From Citrus sinensis (taxonomy: Eukaryota; Streptophyta; Magnoliopsida; Sapindales; Rutaceae), in assembly GCF_022201045.2 (NCBI RefSeq), contig NC_068558.1, forward strand, positions 48,401,501-48,465,500: 64,000 nucleotides of DNA, given 5' to 3'. Each line of letters begins with the position of its first letter. The first letter of the stretch is position 1. Made by a program: the position numbers and the translations under genes. The notes under the pieces were generated by a model that was not told the origin of the DNA, did not search any database, and was given only the letters and a program-made list of their open reading frames with translations. Shown here one piece after another: positions 48,175 to 61,467 of the stretch.

Positions 48175-51100
48175 TCATTGATGTAATATTGTTGTTGAGT
48201 TCGAATTTTCCGTCTCTTCTGGTGGAGGTTTCACATATTTTCCTATTACTTTTTGGCGTCTCTTTCTCTTTTGTCTGGTTTGTTTGTCTTTACTTTGCTG
48301 CTTCCTTTTCTCCTTTAGCTTATTCCGAAGATGCCTTTCTTTCTCAAATACACCTTGCCAAACGACCTCACCTGTTGACGGCCATAACCACCGTCTTCTA
48401 GGGTGATCAGAATCTGCCTCCTCGGCCATGTCCTCATCCATGCTTTTTAAAGTGCTGTATGAGAACCATCTGACCCACATTTGACCTCTCCGACTCTTAA
48501 ACTTGTGTTGCTCTTGCATTGCACCAGTCTCAGGGTTCACATATACCATCCGTCTTGCACTGTGATAAGCCCAGACATTTACAAGTAGCTCAAGCAGGCG
48601 TGAGTAACAATGTTTGTCCTGCAAGGACCATAAGATACGTAAAATAATCCCACTGATTGAGAGAAATGTTCTAGTAACAAAACTGAAGATTCACATGAAT
48701 TTATCTTAAAACGACAGGTTTTGAGAGGTGGGTAACTTCAATCCTAGACAATAATAAAGTCTCCCAATAAGGGAAAACATATATCTATATCTATATATAT
48801 GGATAGATAGATATACATATAGATATAGATATAGATAGATAGATAGATAGATGGGCGCAAAAACAACTTCCCATTCAGAACTTAAGTCTTATGATATCAA
48901 GTGGAAGCAAGTAACCTTAGATAAACTCAGATAACAGCGGCCACTTTCATGGTGCTCATCATACATTTGTGCATCCAAGGCATCCACAAACATCCTGCAA
49001 AAGAGACAAATAATAGATTGAGAATATAATGAATATTTTCTGATACCAGCAAAAGGTTAAATCATATATTATAGAGAAGCCCACAAGTGGTAAAATGCAC
49101 CTTGAAAACATAACAAACTCTAGGAAGGACCTTGTTGGCAAAACCCAACTCTGCACGACAGACCATGTATCCCCATCTTGAGGCATGAGGGGTAGAAATT
49201 CCAACTCATGCTTTATGCCATACATCCTCTTCAGAGACTCGGAAAAAGTAACCCTTCAAACCATTAATAGAATAGAGAAACCAAGTCAAGTATCCAGACA
49301 GCAGATAAAGAAACAAAATTGATACACAGTTGTGATATTTACAGCTCTTACTTGCAATTTCCAGCATTTATGGCATCACAAAATGACCAAAAATCCTGTC
49401 GCAAAGGGTTTCTCGAATCCACATCCATCCGAACCCAAAAGTAGAGTGCGTCGCCATGCCTTCGCGCTTGGATAGCATCTACCAAAGCATTTTCAGCGAT
49501 CCTAGACAACGATACCTGTTTAAACCCCAGAATTAGAATGAAAAAAAAAAGAGATCAAGAACACATTAAAAAAAAAAATTATGTAACTGCTTCCAGCCCT
49601 AAGAAAACCCAAAAGGTGGTAGTTGTGGGGTCATCAATCCTGACAGAATAATTTGAGCAGGTCTTGATTTAATCTCCAGAAACTTCTCTTAACTTGTTTC
49701 TCAAAATCTCCAGAAACATCTCAAATTATCATAAATGAGGATAGTGGCCAAGCTTCAGAAACTGAATGATTTAACAAATATATGTATTTTGTGAATTCTG
49801 AACTGCAAAATGCAAAGATACCGCATTTTAAACTGTAATCTTAGATGCAGCAATTGATCTATGTAATGGCAATAAAAGATCTATTTTCTCTCGGCCACAA
49901 GGCAGCAGATTTGGGCCACACACAGCAAAACTTCACCCTGCTGCTTTCACATTGATATAAAAGGACATGGAAACACACCTTGTTGGCTGTTGCTCTCCAG
50001 GACTGAAACCCTATCCAGGCATTCTTGTGTAAACGGTCAATCCGGTTTGCAATTGCAAAAAAGGCTCCATATTCACCAAGGATATCTCGGTAGTAAGGGT
50101 TATTAAGAAGTGGCAGACGGGAGGGTGCATCAACATCATCTCTTCTAGGTCTGCGGCCTTTGGAGGACTGCAATCATACAGTCTGTGTAGTTAAGATGAT
50201 TGGCAAAAGTGCATATTTTAAATTATTTCATGAATATAAAGGGTAACAAGTTTAAGAAAATAAAAAACAAAATCAAGCCCAAAAGAAATGCTACGAGTTA
50301 GAATTGCAAAAGTATGTGTAACTCACATGAATAATAATCAGTAACTGCAAGGGAAAGAGTATACAACCTTTTGTGTCATAAAACTTTCGGTATTACTAAC
50401 ATGGGTAATAATCAATAATTGCAAAAGCACGTATACGTAAAACGAATTCAAGGACAGTTAAAAGTTTCTAATTTACAATCTCAAAGCATGTAGAATTCAA
50501 ATAAAATTGTATAAAAGGATGTCACAATATGCTTGCTAACTCACCAATCCAATTCCACGATAGAGCGATCTATGGTGCAGAAAAGGCCAGGTTCCTTCCC
50601 CAAGGTAAGGTTCATAAATGCACAATGGTTGACCAGTCCTTTCTAGCTCCCCTTCATCCCTTTCATGCAAATCATTTTTAGTTCGATCAGCCCTTTTGGC
50701 ACTTCGATACACTTCGTCCCATGTTCCATGAGATTGATCAATTCTATCTTTTAACTGCATAAAATTCCTAAGAATGTGAAATTTCACAAAGGAATGGCTC
50801 AAGTAATAGAGTCCAGCAGGAAATTTTCAACCTCAAAATATTAAAGACTCATCACTGCCACTGCAATCTTACCTCTTCTTCTTCTCTTCTCTTTCTAACA
50901 TTGAGCATCTCAATATCTTTTTCTTCCTTCCAGATGTCATATAAAAATGAGTCATCAGTTTCAGGCACAGGAAGATAGCTGTCTCTTTCAGTATGGTTCG
51001 ACTGCAGCAGCTCAATCTGGTTTAAAAATCTGTTACTTCTTGAAGTTCTATCTTCATGTGTTGAATTTAGAAAAGCTTCAAATAGATGCCATTGCCATTC

Positions 51101-54100
51101 TTCTTTCAATTTGGGAGAAAGTTCTTTGATAGACTTGGGGAATGCAACTTCTGATGGCAGCTTGAGAACATTTTCAAGCAGCATAGCATAACCTTCAATA
51201 GTTTCCAAAGCCATCAGGTTCTTAACAGAACCTCTTCCTATTGAGGCAATATTGCGAGCAAAAGGTGATATTTTCCCATTTGTAATCACTTGCAATATAA
51301 TGTGTGTAAGAGCTTTAATATTTTCTTTAGGGAAAAGATAGCCATTCACCCTGTCATCAACCTAATTGTTATTGCCAACACAGTTAGTACCTTCTCTTAC
51401 AAAACGAAAATTTGAAGCATAAGATGATTCAGAGAAAAGTAGTTGTAAGACAAACAAATTAATTCACGGAAAGATTTTACTCCACCAACTAATTCTTAAA
51501 TGTGTACCAAATTGATCTTCCATATTTGCGGTAAGTTCAGAATGACAGGGAAGATGTTATGTGTCTTCCAGCCAATTCATTTGAAATGCTTTCACTTAAA
51601 GCAGGTTATCGCTTTAGATGTCAAGTTCCAAAGGCAGGAAGTATCTCTTGATGTTTTCAGGTTTGGTTAGGACAAAAATTTTGGGAGACCATAAAGCCTA
51701 CGTGGGCAATCAAGAAAGAGAATGCCAAAGAATGACCAAAGCCAATATGAAGCGTAATGGATTAGTGACAGCATAAGGATTGAAATAATGGAAAATGCAA
51801 GAGAAGCTATAGCGCCAGCAAAGAGAAGCAATTCATAGTTGAAATCCAAGATGCCATAAGATCATGAAGATTAACAAGAAATAGTTTGAGATTGAGAAAA
51901 GGACATAATGCCCCAACTTATAAGTTAAGCCCAGATTATGAGTCACCTGAAAAACAAAACAAAAATAAAATAAAGAAAAAGAAGGGCACAATTTGACTAT
52001 TTGACACTTTTCTAAATCTAGGAGAGCCTATGACTACCTTTTCTGTTAACATGTATCTGCTTCTAATTTCAAATGTTAGTTACTTCAGAGAAAATATAAC
52101 CGATGACAATCTTTATAAAATACTGAAGAAATAAACCATACATATTTTCTGATGTTGGAGAGGTCTGGGGCTATGATTGGTTTCCTGAAGCACAAAGCTT
52201 TCACCAAAATCTCAGGAAAAGTTTGCTCCTCGAGGAAAGATCCATATATCACAACATCAGCTGTGTTAAGAACACTGTCAACATCTCCTTCAGCAGCCAT
52301 GTGCTTCACAACTCCAAGAGGGTAATGAAGGTTATGAGCAATGGCCTGAGGGTAACCGGAAATTATTGGAACTTGGTTAATATAATAGAAAATTGGAGAA
52401 AACTATATACAATTAACTTGAACCATAGTCTTGAGCATAAGTAGATAAAACCATACCTCAATGACCACACTATAATTACTAGTTGAATCCCCGCTTAAAA
52501 TCATAACCTTGATTGGAGAATTTGATTCATTTTCTACAGAGACCTCCGAAAAAAGTGGTAAAAGAGCACGCAAAATAAGGGCATGCTCCAGCCATAACCC
52601 CCTGTACATAAATTGAGTTCCTACAATTGCAATGACAAGATCATCAGGCTTAAAGCCCATCTTGACACGTACAGTATCGTTGTACAAATCCATATTAGTA
52701 TCTGCTTCCCATGCTTTAGCAGGAGAACCCGGAATAACATAATAGTTTCCGGCATCAAATGCAGAGTACATCATCTGTAGAGAGCACAAAGAAATGAAAT
52801 GATTGGAAATACATCCCAACTTCAGAAACCAGTCAAAAGCATGAGCATTAATGTAACTACAGTTATACAAACAACACAATGATTAATATCAAAGAGACAT
52901 AAAACTGCCTAAATGATCATTTATATCCCTTTCACTCTGTTCATGAAAACTATATCCCAATATGTCATTTAAGAAATTTAACCAGCATCCACAAAACCAA
53001 ACATTCACGAGCAGTTATTACCGGCAAGACATAGTCTGGGAAAACAACCACAGTTGCACGGTTGAAAACTTTTTTCCAATCATTTAAAAGCTCAAGTTGA
53101 CCACTTGAAGCATAGTTTCTTGCACGAGTAGCAAGTGTTCCTTCGTGGATGGTCCATACGAGAGGAAGAGATTTGAAAGGTTCCTGCATGATACTGTAAC
53201 AAGTAAAATCAATGATGTTAACTGACAGATATCTTAATGACAACTACTGCCTAGAACGAAGCAACTTAAGTTCTGACAGGTCAATGTATCATCTGATCCG
53301 AAGAAAGTGAGTCTCTAACATTAGTATTCAAATAACCTTATCATAAAATTTTATCGAATTGCATAATGAAAACTTAATGGAGTTCGAAAAGAACATTCAA
53401 GAACATAACTATTTAAACATAAATGGAAGAAACTGAATCTTTGTCTTAGAGCCAAGACATCCTTATATGGACGGTTACGGTAAAGTAATTTAAAAGAGGA
53501 AGAAAACCAAGAACTTAGTAAGATTGAAATTTTGGGAGTTCAAAATAATATTCTTAATGAAATTTTGGGAGCTCAAAATAATATTCTTACTTAGAAATGA
53601 CAACCTTTGCTTCAAGTGAGTTCACAAGTATGCCATCATAGCTGCAAGATAACAGATATCACAAAAAATTGTTAAAACCAATAAACCAACCACAGCCAAT
53701 CATTTCAAACTAGATACGAAAAGCATCATGCATTATTGCAGAATCAACCCCCTGGTAAAACTAAATGAGAGTAATCAATTAAACAACTTGTACAATATTA
53801 AGATAAGATGTGTAGTAGTCCTAATGGTCCATTCAGAAAAGATGGATTTTCAAATAAAAGAAAATATCTGAGTAAAGCGTATAAAGTCTCAAAACATCAA
53901 ATTATCTGTAGATGGTGCTGATATACAAACTTTCAAAATGAAAGGATTTCTTGGAAGTGGTTAGATCTTGACTTCAACAGTGATACAACTTCCAGTGATA
54001 ACTCACAAAAATGTTGGGGGAGAAAGATACAACTAATGGTGAGGATTGCAAAGGCATTTCCTATAAGTACAACAATTGAACATACTGCTCCTCTACTAAC

Positions 54101-55236
54101 TGGAGTGGAAGACCCTCATTGGTTTTCTTCCAAGGATATCTAGCTAACATCTAAGTCTTAACTTCAGAACATATTCCAGACTTATTAACAGGATTCACAT
54201 ACTTTAGCCAATTGACAAAAGATGCCTTCTCCCGACCAGTTTGAAGAATGGCAACTGGAACTCCTATGTTTCTCCAAACCTCATGTGCTCGGCCATCTTC
54301 AAGGGAGTACACCTGCAGAAAAAAAATTGTTAAGAGGAATTTATTTATCCCAGAGAGCAAGATAGAAGCAATTGAGTATTAACTAAGTCGGTCTAAATGA
54401 CGATATCCCATGTAAAGAATACAAGACTCATAGCTACAGACGAGCAAGATAGAAGCAATTGAGTATTAACTAAGTCGGTCTAAATGAACGATATCCCATG
54501 TAAAGAATACAAGACGCATAGCTACAGACTTCATTCAACAACCGAGTTAAGCTTAACAAGAAGCTGAAACAGATGCAGCCTGCAGATTAGTGTCATTACC
54601 TGAATTGCATAACCAATCTCTCGTAATGCAATTGCAATAGTCACCATTTGCAATTGCTGTGGATCAATCAGCAGATCGGGAAACACCTTGAAAAAGAAAT
54701 CCAAGTCAAAACAAGCAAAACGGTAGCCCAATGAAGCACATAAAAATTCAGTAAAAACAAACGTGAGCTAGTAATCAAGAAATACTGACCAATGCTAGCT
54801 GGGGCTTTCTGTAACCAAAACGGTGTAGTTTCCTGTGGAAAACAGAAGTCAAATTGACATCTTTATCTTCACTTTGAAATTTCTCCATAAGCTTTAAAGG
54901 CAAAAATGTAACTTCCTCTCCAAAATCCAACAGACCCATCTCCTTCAAGAACATCAAATCTGCAGGGACTTTATCAAAATCCCGCAACGACCCTTGAGAT
55001 TCATCCATCACTGTCACTGACCCAGGTAAAAACAGCTGAAAAATAACCACAAAGAACAAGAAAACAGCCACAGTGCAAATCCATAGTAGATAATCCAGCT
55101 TCTTGAAAAACAAGAAACGTGAGAATCTCGATCTGTTTCTTTGCAGGAACGAGTGTTGCCTCTCAGTTCTCGACGAGGACCGGCCAAGATTGTCCCTTTT
55201 CAATGGAACCACAAGCCCACTCTCCAAAGAACCCAT
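48175..55236 (-). CDS. Large GT4-type glycosyltransferase, membrane-anchored (At4g01210 type)
   Basis: 1038 residues from 14 exons: 54790-55236, 54600-54686, 54203-54312, 53591-53641, 53022-53193, 52457-52774, 52142-52345, 50873-51361, 50545-50754, 49979-50167, 49352-49515, 49101-49253, 48916-48994 and 48175-48618. The N-terminus is cytosolic and Ser/Arg-rich. One transmembrane segment lies at about residues 47-70 (LLWICTVAVFLFFVVIFQLF), giving a type II Golgi topology. The middle holds the GT-B core, with NYYVIPGSPAKAWEAD and the E-x7-E-like FLEEQTFPEILVKAL then APDLSNIRKYV, as in GT4 enzymes. The basic tail (KEKRKQQSKDKQTRQKRKRR) is plant-specific. The substrate is unknown. Confidence 0.92.
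48781..48852. repeat. (GATA)n/(TATC)n-rich microsatellite in a GT intron
   Basis: Imperfect TATCTA and GATAGATA runs that can fold back on one another, inside the last intron of the GT gene. Confidence 0.85.
54355..54529. repeat. 87-bp tandem duplication in a GT intron
   Basis: Two head-to-tail units, each beginning GAGCAAGATAGAAGCAATTG and ending CATAGCTACAGAC, differing by one inserted A and one substitution. It lies between exons 2 and 3. The near identity points to a recent duplication. Confidence 0.93.
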
Positions 55237-55239
55237 TTT

Positions 55240-55946
55240 ATTACATTTCCATCAAAAACAAAACATGCAAATCAAGAAAAGCAAGAAGGCCAGGGAAGAC
55301 TGTCAATCAAAAACGGAATCTTTGTAAATTAATGTAGAGATTGGAGAGTGTATGGAGCTTGACAAATGAGTAAGATGACGTGGCGGGTGACTGTCTTGGG
55401 TTTGTTGTCACTTGTCAATGAGAGGCCTAAACAAAATTTTAACAGATTTCACAAACCAAAGATTTGGATTTGGAAGAGCCACGGGATTTTTGTGAATCTT
55501 GAAAATGAAACACCAGTGCTACCAACTACCATCGTTGCTTGCTCGCTCGCTTGCTTACGACCTACAAACTCGGTGGAAGAATCTAATATTCTCCAAATTA
55601 ACTCGTGGGTTGTCTTTTTAAGTGTCTGATTGCTTTTGTTTATTTTTTAAGAAAAAACTAAATGAAAATTATTGTCGGTTATAATCATGTCTTTTTCAAT
55701 AGGAGCTTAAGGTACAGTAAGATGAACAATATTATGACGTTAATCGTTATATTTATATTTTTTATTTTTTTATTATAAGATTCGAATTGTTATGATATGA
55801 TTATTTAGGCAGAGTTTATTTACCTTGTAACTGTTGATAATGACGGGTGCTATAAATGTTTATCTGTTTAAAGCAAATTTAAAACTATTGATTAATTCTC
55901 AGTCTAAGTATAACTCTGCTGTGAGCCTAAAGCACGTGGAGCTGAA

Positions 55947-55977
<31 letters not shown>

Positions 55978-56690
55978 CGTCATATGTGTTACTAAGCTTT
56001 ATTTATTTATTAGAAAATAGAACTGTATTTCACGCGGTTTTAAAAAAAAATTAATATTATTAATTTTTCTTACTTTACACTTGATGAAACTGATAAAAAA
56101 TATGAATTAATTTTCTTTTAAGATGAGGCAACTTTATAAAAAAATAAAAAAAAATTATTAGTCAGCAATACATATAAAGAAACAACGCAAGATAAAGAAT
56201 AAAATGAGAGAATATATTATTAAAGTGATTTTATTCATTTCAATTATGTGTGTATAAAACAAAAAGATGAGCTCTCCTTTTATAGTTACATAATCACTTC
56301 ATGAAATTAATGAAAAATTATGAATTATAATTTCTTGTGAGATAGTGGGAGTTATAGGGAAACTAAATGTTGCTAATGAGAGATAGTGAGGAAACTAAGA
56401 GATATATGTTATGAACATCCACATTTATTTTAATAAACTCATAACACTCTCCCTTGGATGTTCATTACAAAAAATGTGCCTCATTAAAACTTTTACATAA
56501 TTGTTATTGTGTAATAACAATCAAATTAATTATGAGAAGATGAAAATCCAAATCTAAAAGAAATTTTCTCTATTTATTAGATAATAGAGAATATACAAAG
56601 ATGAAAAATGGTGATGCCACATCACCTCCTCAAGTCCCAACTTTATATATATATATATATATTTGTTTATTTATTTTTATTGTGTGAGAT
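55240..56690. other. GT gene 5' region and AT-rich DNA with a possible LTR fragment
   Basis: The first 150 bp is probably leader. A (TA)n run lies at about 55948-55973. At 56200-56640 is sequence reminiscent of Ty1/copia LTRs (CTCATAACACTCTCCCTTGG, then ATGTTCATTAC and ATGTGCCTCATTAAAACTTT). I found no LTR pair, primer-binding site or coding domain, so it is only a possible fragment. Confidence 0.35.
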
Positions 56691-56694
56691 TGGT

Positions 56695-57713
56695 CGTGTG
56701 GGTTTACGATGATAGATCGCTTGTATTATATTGTTTGCATTGTATTAAAACATTAATTTTATGTTAATTTATGTTTAACTGTAATTTTTTATTGTATTAT
56801 ACTATATTAAAAAAGGTAGCTAATAAAATAAAAGGTGTATAAAAAATAAACTCATGAGCCATGAGAGATAGAGTTTAAACAATATTCCATAACAATAAAA
56901 TTCATAATTTAGATATAGTTATTTAATTTTCATTATTTAACAAAATTTATATTTATTAAATATTAATTTATATTTATATTTAAATAAAAATTAATTTTAA
57001 TAATAATAATAATAATAATAATAATATAAGATGGAAATGAACCTAAATATAAATGATAATACATTATTTTACTTTTATTACATAAACTTATTTTAATTTT
57101 TCACTTTAAATACATAAAATAAATTTATGAATTTTATGTTTAATAATTTATTATTTAAAAAACTAAATTTAAATTAAAAAACTACAGTCGACGTTAATGA
57201 ATAAAAATAAATTTATAGTTTAATGTCATATTGTTTTATAATATAATATAATTCATATTATAATATATAATTATATAGTAGTATTTTTTTTGCAATGTCA
57301 TATTAAATAATACTATATTATAATATGATTATATTATATTCTAATAATTAATATATAAATATAAATTACATTATAGTATAATATTATTAATAGTATAAAA
57401 TAGTATTGGAATATTTTATTATTTAATAATGGTACATTATTAATTTTTATAATATAAAAATTAATATCTAGACCCAATGATTTAATACTTAATTCCAAAA
57501 ATTAACAATAAAACTCTAAAAAATTAATAAATTTAAATAATATAAATTTAATTTTAACATTAATATAAAATAATATCATTTAATATAATTACAATTCATA
57601 TTACACCAAATATAGTATTGCATTACAATTTAATGCAGTGTACTTTAATGCAATACGTCGTAACGCAATATAATTAATACAGTATAATGTAATACAATAT
57701 GTCAAACACACTT
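56695..57713 (-). mobile_element. AT-rich element related to the 7.0-8.5 kb pair (degraded)
   Basis: Read on the minus strand from 57713, it starts GTGTGTTTGACATATTGTAT and continues TACATTATACTGTATTA, clearly like the head of the element at 7707. The other end (near TGTGGGTTTACGA, 56697) is not a good match to CCAAACACACCC, and the 26-nt hairpin is absent. (TAA)n is expanded at 57000-57024. Boundaries are approximate. Confidence 0.45.
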
Positions 57714-57839
57714 TTAATAAATAAAAATATTTAACAGCTTAGACAACTCGAAGGATGCTCTTTAAGGGCTATCAAATTTTATGATAAATTAGAAAATTCC
57801 CTTTTATTTTATAATTTCTGAGTTCTAATAAATTAATAT

Positions 57840-57991
57840 GGACTCGACTAGCTTACAGAATCTGTAAGCTACAGACTGCAGCATCAGCCGTTGGATGTGG
57901 TTGGATGTGGAGTGAGAAATTAAACTATAGAAAATGGGACGGTGGGATGACGGGAGATGTTAGGTACAGAATCTGTACCATAGGCATGTCC
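57840..57991. mobile_element. 152-bp MITE, copy 2, with 9-bp target duplication
   Basis: It starts GGACTCGACTAGC and ends CATAGGCATGTCC, between AATTAATAT repeats at 57831-57839 and 57992-58000. It has the same length as the copy at 32416-32567, with about 12 substitutions and no indels. The right-end palindrome is perfect here (GGTACAGAATCTGTACC) but damaged in copy 1. Confidence 0.9.
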
Positions 57992-58000
57992 AATTAATAT

Positions 58001-58922
58001 AATTCTGCAGTGCCAGCTAACACAATATGCTTTCCTAATTTTGTCAATTCCTGTTTTCTTTTTGCCAATTATCAAATTCTTGTTGGCCAAATTTTGAACG
58101 ATACTTTGGACAAACCCACAAGTAAAATAAAAATTATTATTGATTCATTGTTTCCACCTGCGTTGTCAAGTGCGTTAAACTTAAAAAAAAAAAAAAAAAA
58201 GCAATGTGTGTGCATCGGTCAAATTTGGGAGAAAATTAAAATCGAAGTGCAGCTAATCGGTTATAAAAAATTATATTCAACTGAAATTGGAATTTTATAA
58301 ACCGATAAAAAAATTAAAAAAAATATTGATTTAATGCTTCTTGCTCTACAAGTTTGTTGTACGATTGGATAATAAATTTTAGATTTACTGAAACTCGAAA
58401 ATTGTTTTCTTCAATTTACCGCGGCCTGTGGGAGTCAAAACTATTGAAGTATATTTACTTTATAAATTGCAACAACACTTGAGTTTGTAGTCCGACGGTT
58501 AGACTAATTGCCTTCTAAGCAATAGACAAAATTGATTCATTTGGCACAACATTTATTCATTATCATCTTATAGATATATTAATATTTTTATAGAAAACAA
58601 TTCTTATCAAGAGGCATATTTCCATCAAAAAGTTGGCGACCCGCCAGCAATCTGATGGGGGTTACATGTTGAAAGAATTTCTGAAGTGCACAAGCGCTAT
58701 CAAAACATTTCCAATAAATTACATGGACTTTGTGCAAACAAACCCCGTCAGAAACAAATGAAACAATGAGCTTCTTAGCGGCTGAATCTTGAAATGTTGC
58801 CCTTTGATTCCATGGCGCCCCTGATGAGCACCAAGACGATCCAATTGGCAAGTCAAACTCCATTTAAGGTTCACTAAGGACTATTGGTCCTGCAGAAAGA
58901 GATCATATGTTTCCCCAGATTG
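58001..58922. other. Intergenic DNA and GT77 gene 3' flank
   Basis: Poly-A near 58182. A tRNA-like relic at 58484-58556 is listed separately. 58588-58922 adjoins the GT77 stop codon and is probably its 3'UTR. Confidence 0.4.
58484..58556 (+). pseudogene. tRNA-like relic (UCU anticodon position)
   Basis: TTTGTAGTCCGACGGTTAGA resembles a tRNA D-arm. ATTGC-CTTCTAA-GCAAT makes a perfect 5-bp stem with a 7-nt loop carrying TCT. The T-arm (TTGATTC) and acceptor stem are degraded. It could equally be the head of an old tRNA-derived SINE. Confidence 0.3.
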
Positions 58923-61194
58923 TTACAACTTGCCTAAGGGGGACTCGACAGCATGATCATCAACCAACCAGAGACCAAAATCACGGAATCTCTTTATCTT
59001 TTTCTCAAAACCTGTGATGTAATTATTGTGGATAATTACATGCTTTCCTTTAGTTTCTTCAACCCATGTCTGGTTTTTAAAGTACAATCCCCCAGTTGGA
59101 AATGCTGACTGGGGTAGCAGGTAGAGATCCACCTGCAAAGGATCGATATTAAAATGCCATCAGAGAAATCCCAACAACATAACGTCCCAAAAGTTGTGAT
59201 GTTAAGCAAAAATCAGCCAATAAATTTTTGCTTAGTTAAAATGAGCCGAATGAGATTCTACCTACTAGCAGGAAAAGATGGAATAAAGACTTCAAAGAAC
59301 ATATTTCAACCACTAAAAAGAGCAACTCAGACCTATTCAAAATGACAACCAACTCAAACCCGTGAACCAAAATTTCTGCCATTTTTATTTTATTTACACA
59401 TTCAACTGAGTGTTGTAGTTTATATTATACTTTATCAAGAACGAGGCTAATTGCAATATGGCTAGTTTCCATGGCACATGAGAGCTGATTTTGCAAAAGC
59501 AAGTTTAGAAGCAAAAGCTCAGCAGACGGATTCAGAAGAAAGAAACTAACAGTTTTAGACACATTGCTAATAATTAGAACATGAGAAGACAACATTAGAT
59601 GACAAAGATAAAGAAGATCATGAATGAACAGTTTCCTGTCATGCATCAAAAATAATTTCTTATCTGATAAAGTTCATGTATTTTTTTTTTTTTTTTTTCA
59701 TTTTATTGAGAAGGACAAACTAATCCAAATTGTTCTCTTTGATCACAGAAAAACTTGAGAAGTAAAATTGACTAACGATTCCCCTGAACTAAAAAACTAC
59801 CAATCTCAACCTAAAGTGAGAGAGGTGTATGCCTCGAGAATCAAAATTCACAATAAGCCATAACCATTTGTTAATATTTGATTGCTAGTAGGAAGAAAAG
59901 GATCAATCATAGAATTACTGAGGCATACAAAGGTCACCTGCAATTCAACCATCATATGAAAAGTCAATAGATTTAGTCTCATAAGATGATTTCAATGAGG
60001 ACAAGGAACCAAAGCACCAACATCATAATTTCATTCTGACAGTGGCAACAAAGGCACACAGAACACACCTGTCCAGCAGTTTTATTCAGTGCCCAATTAA
60101 ATGCAGGCTGATCATTTGCTTTCTTTGCCTTGGACCAAGGTTCAGCCTGAAGCTCCTCAATCCATTTCTTCATGACTAGCTTTGCACCATCAGTGGGACG
60201 CAGGAAAATCATACAACTACAAATGTAAGTGCGGCCTTTTTTTCCTGGAGGCGGCAGATCATGCGAATGATCAAGAGGCTTCACCTGGTCCCAAATGGGG
60301 GGAAGAAGGCAAGAATCAAAATGATGAAACAAGCTGCAATTGATGGGAATGCACAAGCACTTGAGAATTGAAATAGCAAATTCACACTAATTCCAATGTC
60401 ATTGAGTACAGTGTACGTACAGCAGCCATGTCATCAGTGAAGTACACATCGTGATCTCCCTGGAGATAGGGAAAGGGATCTTTCAACCAAACCATATCAA
60501 CATCATTGTACATAACGTTATACCCAAGCTCTAATATGTGCAGCAGATGACGAGGCCTCCGAGATGTAAAATTGAAGAATCCCTAGACACACACCCGCAA
60601 ATCATTCAAAGAATCATTTGAAGAAAGTAAGTAATCAATTACTGACTAATACAAATAACATCAGGAAACAGAAGCAGCAAATGTTTATGAAAATGTTTGT
60701 TTAACCTGAGAGCCAAACTTATGGGCAGTTTGTGAATCGGGAGCAGGCGGCACGAGGACAGCGTGACCAGGCCATCTCCCGTTCACTTTATAAAGAGTGG
60801 CGTAATCCTCTGCAATAACCAGCACTTGATCTTGGTGCTTTTGTCTCGAAATACTAATCAACCAGTTGTTTAGAAACGGCAAGTAAGGCTGACTCACAGC
60901 GCAGACGATAATAGTGCCGTTCTTAGCCACAAACGACGCCGCTTGGGACAGCGTGTAGTCACGCCATTTAGCGAGAGAGGAAGTAGCGTTTGGGAACATG
61001 AACCCGGGGGTTCCAGTCCAGGGGAGGATTACGCCGAGTACGACTAAGAGAGAGAGTAACACTAGAAGAGTTGTTCGGTTGAGAACTAGTAACATTGGTC
61101 TTTGGAATTGGAAGGTCATTGAATTGCGCGGCGAAAGAGGGTACGGATTTGGTAACGGATTGTGTAACGGCCGTTGATGCAGCCACTGTGACAT
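58923..61194 (-). CDS. RGXT: Rhamnogalacturonan-II xylosyltransferase-like, GT77 (MGP4/RGXT)
   Basis: 358 residues from four exons, 60706-61194, 60421-60582, 60069-60284 and 58923-59132, all in phase 0. The start MSQWLHQRPL was chosen because the upstream in-frame methionine has no family support. A type II anchor lies at residues 36-58 (MLLVLNRTTLLVLLSLLVVL). Then come GTIIVCAVSQPYLPFLNNWL and the catalytic DxD motif in NVMYNDVDMVWLKDPFPYLQ (Asp190/Asp192), and the C-terminus IHNNYITGFEKKIKRFRDFG. The Arabidopsis relatives transfer xylose to fucose in pectic RG-II in the Golgi; loss of MGP4 harms pollen tubes. Length fits the family (about 360-380). Confidence 0.92.
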
Positions 61195-61436
61195 TGTTGT
61201 CGCAATTTTAACCAAGTAGAAAAGATACAAGGAATCGAAGGAAGGAGTATTGATGATATTTTGAATCAGTGAGCTGACTGCTCAGATTTTTCAGATTTGG
61301 ATCTGTAATATCGGGTTTGCGATTCCAGCTTCAGTGTCCGGTCTGTCGGTGTGTTGTCAGTGATGAGGTCGTTAGTCCTTCGACCCAATTATAATTATTT
61401 TATTGCCTTTTCTCCATGGCGACCCCACCCCAAGAA

Positions 61437-61467
<31 letters not shown>

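Noticed and set aside
58588..58863. Minus-strand 91-codon frame downstream of the GT77 stop
   Set aside because: The GT77 protein already ends at a family-typical C-terminus. This frame lacks recognisable domains and is probably in the 3'UTR.
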